From an uncultured Eubacteriales bacterium (GTDB taxonomy: Bacteria > Bacillota > Clostridia > Peptostreptococcales > Anaerovoracaceae): a stretch of 64,000 nt of DNA. Shown here one piece after another: positions 61,385 to 64,000 of this stretch. The notes below the pieces were generated by a model. That model saw only the letters and a list, made by a program, of their open reading frames with translations. It did no database searches and had not been told where the DNA came from. The stretch covers positions 62,001 through 126,000 of the forward strand of contig CACYFZ010000001.1 in assembly GCA_902773835.1 (NCBI GenBank). Reading direction: 5' to 3'. The position numbers and the translations under genes were made by a program. Within the stretch, counting starts at the first letter, position 1, and every line of letters begins with the position of its first letter.

Positions 61385-62761
61385 TTATCTGATTATGTCT
61401 GATGTAGAAGGAAGTCCGTAGGCAGCTTTGGCAGACATTGCTCCGTCTATAATCGCATATTGAAGAACGTCTGTTGCAAGGGCTGCAAAAGCATCAAAGT
61501 TAACTTCCTGCTTTCCGGTAGTTAAAACAAATACAGTGTCTCCGTCCATAGTGGTATGCACGGGTTTTATAGAACGCGCATAAGCATCATGAAGCACGGA
61601 GGCTAATTTATTACATTGTGACTTGCTTAATTTAGCATTGGTAATCAGGCAGGCCACAGTTGTATTAAACGGAATATCATATCCCTTATCAGGATCTTGA
61701 TAAGCATTGTCGTCCGCTGTGTCAGAATATTTATTCTCGGCTTCGATGTCAGTCGATTTATTTTCCGTGACAAGAGCTTCGTTTTCGTTGATTGATTGTT
61801 CTTCGTTTACGGCAGCAACTGCTTCGGAAGCTTCATTCTTATCTTCACTGAAAATCATTTCGTCGGATGAATAAAAGTCAACAATGGAAGCAGTAGAATT
61901 ATCATTTGGAATTGATTCTTCTGCTTTTGCTTTTTCAACATTTTCTTCAACGACTTTATTCTTTGCTTTGTTAGAAAAGGCATTTCTTATTGCAGCGGCT
62001 ATCTCTGACTTCGTCTTTACTTTGTCATCGTTAATCTCTGCAAAAGCTCTGGGTTTTTCTTTTACTTCTTCTCCGCCTTCTGAAGAAGATGCATTATCAT
62101 GGACCATAGGTTTGAGAGATTTGATCGTTCCGTAGATTTCGGAACCTTCTTCAGTCCTGAGTCCGGCTATGATATTCCCTGCGCCGTTGTATATATCACC
62201 TACAGCATTTACGGCAACTATGGCACCTACTTGAAGCTTATCATCCGCACAGGCAAATGTTCCGAGACCGGTCTTCATCGCTCTGTTCATACCATGGAGT
62301 TTTCCTACGCTTGCACCGGTGCCTGCGCCGGAATTTCCGTTTGAGAACAGATTCTCATATGCATTTCTGCATGCCTGCCTTCCCATATCTTTATCAGGAT
62401 AAGACTTAGAGTCTCCCACGGCCAAATCGAAAAGTGAAGCTCCGCATACAATCGGGACGCATATATCTCCAAGCTTAAAGCCCACTCCTCTTTCCGAAAG
62501 CTCGTTCATAACACCGCATGCGGACTCAAGTCCGAAAGCAGAACCGCCGCTTAAGACAACGGCATTAACGGCATCCACGGTGTTCTCGGATCTTAAAAGA
62601 TCTGTTTCTCTGGTTGCCGGAGCGCCGCCCCTTACATCAACACCGCCGACAGCACCGTCTTCACAAATAATGACGGTACATCCGGTTCCTTTTTCCGTAT
62701 TCTCGGCGTTCCCCAGTTTAAAACCGTCGATTTCAGATACATTGATTTTGCGAATCTTCAT
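61385..62761 (-). CDS. P1/S58-family peptidase (DmpA-like) with a ~140-residue acidic insertion
   Basis: 458 residues. The N-terminal part (about 1-220) has the family motifs NAVVLSGGSAFGLESACGVM (about 66-85), GAGTGASVGKLHG and VNAVGDIYNG. The C-terminal part resumes at NTTVACLITNAKLSKSQCNKLA (366 on) with KPVHTTMDGDTVF. The family self-cleaves just before a Ser/Thr nucleophile, here in the NTT motif. Family members are ~320-350 residues; this protein carries ~140 extra Glu/Asp/Lys/Ser-rich residues (about 221-360) directly before that site. Substrate and activity are unknown. No signal peptide is visible. Confidence 0.87.
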   Translation of the reverse strand: MKIRKINVSEIDGFKLGNAENTEKGTGCTVIICEDGAVGGVDVRGGAPATRETDLLRSENTVDAVNAVVLSGGSAFGLESACGVMNELSERGVGFKLGDICVPIVCGASLFDLAVGDSKSYPDKDMGRQACRNAYENLFSNGNSGAGTGASVGKLHGMNRAMKTGLGTFACADDKLQVGAIVAVNAVGDIYNGAGNIIAGLRTEEGSEIYGTIKSLKPMVHDNASSSEGGEEVKEKPRAFAEINDDKVKTKSEIAAAIRNAFSNKAKNKVVEENVEKAKAEESIPNDNSTASIVDFYSSDEMIFSEDKNEASEAVAAVNEEQSINENEALVTENKSTDIEAENKYSDTADDNAYQDPDKGYDIPFNTTVACLITNAKLSKSQCNKLASVLHDAYARSIKPVHTTMDGDTVFVLTTGKQEVNFDAFAALATDVLQYAIIDGAMSAKAAYGLPSTSDIIR

Positions 62762-62799
62762 GTTAATACCTTCCGACTAAATAATAAAACTCTGTTTAA

Positions 62800-62985
62800 C
62801 AAAAATTCCCGGGATACCGTTAAGCCTTTAATTGACGCCCTATCGTTTAGATAAGGTGGGTACTTCCTAAGCATGGCCTCTGTAGTCCCTTCGAAGGGGC
62901 TTTACATAACGCTTCCGCATCGGAATCCCTTTTAAGAAGTGTAGGTTCAATTAAGAAGACTTTTACGTATATTCCAGGAATTCAA
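62800..62985 (-). ncRNA. ssrS: Putative 6S RNA
   Basis: A ~185-base region between yebC and the P1 peptidase gene with no ORF folds on the - strand into one long interrupted hairpin. The closing stem AATTCCTGG/CCGGGAATT (62974-62982 with 62804-62812) runs into a T-run. A second stem TTAATTGA/TCAATTAA lies further in. A large internal bubble follows, whose 3' strand forms a small CCTTATC/GATAGGG hairpin. The terminal arm is capped by CCCT-TCGA-AGGG. Size, central bubble and the 3'-side hairpin are the layout of 6S RNA, which binds sigma-A RNA polymerase. The call rests on manual folding only. Confidence 0.65.
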
Positions 62986-62988
62986 TAG

Positions 62989-63708
62989 CTACTCCAGTTC
63001 AAGGTCGCAATTATAGTAAACCTTCTGAACATCATCATTTTCTTCGAGCGAGTTTATTAGCTTAGTGAGAGCTTTAATTGTATCCTCCCCCTCAACTTTT
63101 GCTTCCATTGACGGAATCTGCTCTATCTCGGCTTCGAAGATTTCATATCCGGCATCTTTTACTGCCTGATGCACTTCGTTGAATGCAGCAGGCTCTGTCC
63201 TGATTTCAAAATTATCATCATTGACTATCATGTCCTCAGCACCGGCTTCAAGTGCCGTCATCATTACTTCGTCTTCATCAAGACCCTCTGAGTCGATGAT
63301 GATAACGCCTTTGCGTGAGAACATATATGATACACAACCCGGTGTTCCGAGGTTTCCGCCGCTCTTATCGAATACCGATCTTACGAAAGCGGCTGTTCTG
63401 TTCTTATTATCTGTAAGAGCTTCAACAATTACCGCTACGCCGCTAGGGCCGTATCCTTCGAATTGAAGTTCTTCGTATGACTCTCCACCGAGCTCTCCCG
63501 TACCCTTTTTAATGGCTCTGTTGATATTATCGTTAGGCATTCCTATTGCCTTGGCTTTATCGATGGCCACTCTGAGTGAAGGGTTGAACTCAGGGTCTCC
63601 GCCGCCTTTGGCTGCTACGATAATCTGTCTTGAATACTTAGTGAACATCGCAGCTCTTTTAGAGTCCTGAGCTGATTTTCTGTTTGCAATTGTTCCATGT
63701 CTGCCCAA
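62989..63708 (-). CDS. yebC: YebC/PmpR-family DNA-binding regulator
   Basis: 239 residues of the YebC/TACO1 family: GRHGTIANRKSAQDSKRAAMFTKYSRQI at the N-terminus, GMPNDNINRAIKKGTG (about 56) and EGYGPSGVAVIVEALTDNKNRT (about 84). Recent work links the family to relief of ribosome stalling as well as to transcription control. TTG 63708 is taken as start: AAGGAGG lies 8 bases before it and it gives the family's usual MGRHG beginning. The GTG three codons earlier overlaps the ribosome-binding site. Confidence 0.94.
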   Translation of the reverse strand: MGRHGTIANRKSAQDSKRAAMFTKYSRQIIVAAKGGGDPEFNPSLRVAIDKAKAIGMPNDNINRAIKKGTGELGGESYEELQFEGYGPSGVAVIVEALTDNKNRTAAFVRSVFDKSGGNLGTPGCVSYMFSRKGVIIIDSEGLDEDEVMMTALEAGAEDMIVNDDNFEIRTEPAAFNEVHQAVKDAGYEIFEAEIEQIPSMEAKVEGEDTIKALTKLINSLEENDDVQKVYYNCDLELE

Positions 63709-63769
63709 GGGAGACACCTCCTTATATCATTGATTGTCTTATTTGTTTACAATTGTACACCCGAAGCCA

Positions 63770-64000
63770 TTAATCTTCAAGATTCTTAAACGCCGTGGAC
63801 ATCATAAGCTTGATACGATTGAGCTGATTTACGCTTGATGCGCCCGGATCGTAGTCTATTGCAACGATGTTGGCTTTTTCATCATATTGTCTGAGGGCTT
63901 TAAGCATTCCTTTACCCGCTACGTGGTTTGGCAGGCAGGCAAAAGGCTGAAGGCAAAGAATGTTTTTAACTCCGTCGTCAATAAGATCTACCATTTCACC
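63770..64000 (-). CDS. C-terminal end of an acyl-CoA dehydratase activase-related protein (5' partial)
   Basis: The frame is open to the right edge, so the start is outside the window. The visible ~76 residues, including NILCLQPFACLPNHVAGKGM and NIVAIDYDPGASSVNQLNRIK, match the C-terminus of the large BadF/HgdC-type 2-hydroxyacyl-CoA dehydratase activase-related proteins (DUF2229 group) of Clostridia. The CLP motif cysteine may take part in cluster binding. These proteins are usually stand-alone and of unproven function. Confidence 0.8.
   Translation of the reverse strand, partial: GEMVDLIDDGVKNILCLQPFACLPNHVAGKGMLKALRQYDEKANIVAIDYDPGASSVNQLNRIKLMMSTAFKNLED

Overview
The window is ordinary chromosome of an anaerobic, low-to-moderate GC Firmicute, most likely a member of the Clostridia. 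The support is: AGA-rich arginine codon use, strong AGGAGG ribosome-binding sites, Gram-positive SOS boxes (GAAC-N4-GTTC), a phosphotransbutyrylase/butyrate kinase pair beside a ferredoxin-dependent 2-oxoacid oxidoreductase, RNase J, YlbF, IreB, a fused SecDF, a bifunctional Rel, and the rimO-pgsA-cinA-recA order. Species cannot be fixed from the sequence; the order Eubacteriales in a broad sense is a guess. No prophage, insertion sequence, CRISPR array or rRNA operon was seen.

Left arm (1-19.4 kb, all + strand): the end of an unidentified acidic protein; rimO-pgsA-cinA; recA under a promoter with an SOS box; rplU-rpmA-obg (no prp protease gene between them); comEA; a receiver-less protein built on the DNA-binding domain of Spo0A; a small DUF896 protein; alaS-ireB-ruvX; then ptb-buk, a P-loop ATPase and four genes of a 2-oxoisovalerate-type ferredoxin oxidoreductase. 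The last block should oxidise branched-chain 2-oxoacids to acyl-CoA, reduce ferredoxin, and recover ATP through acyl-phosphate. Two membrane-anchored envelope proteins close the arm.

Switch point (19.4-20.1 kb): a roughly 300-base intergenic region with several hairpins separates the two arms, which converge here. Just beyond it lies a small membrane-anchored LysM protein resembling the SOS division inhibitor YneA. Its near-perfect sigma-A promoter carries two SOS boxes, one of which is the same 12-mer as the recA box.

Right arm (20.2-64 kb, all - strand). Read in the direction of transcription from the right edge: end of a CoA-dehydratase-activase-like protein; yebC; a long folded RNA that looks like 6S RNA; a P1-family peptidase with a large insertion; polA; coaE; two tRNA-Leu genes running into yajC; secDF; then a run of 27 tightly packed genes (57.1 to 30.1 kb) for stringent response, aminoacylation, NAD synthesis, ribosome maturation, RNA decay, EF-P, cell-wall synthesis, tRNA wobble modification, isoprenoid synthesis and exonuclease VII; an aminotransferase; and finally mutS-mutL-miaA, a tyrosine recombinase, a YnbB-type PLP enzyme and a TVP38-family membrane protein.

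Most of the window is housekeeping. The points most worth a second look are the orphan Spo0A_C protein, the doubly SOS-controlled YneA-like protein, the L21 protein with an added C-terminal module together with L27 lacking the usual cleavable leader, the insertion at the processing site of the P1 peptidase, the unassigned P-loop ATPase in the vor cluster, and the putative 6S RNA.
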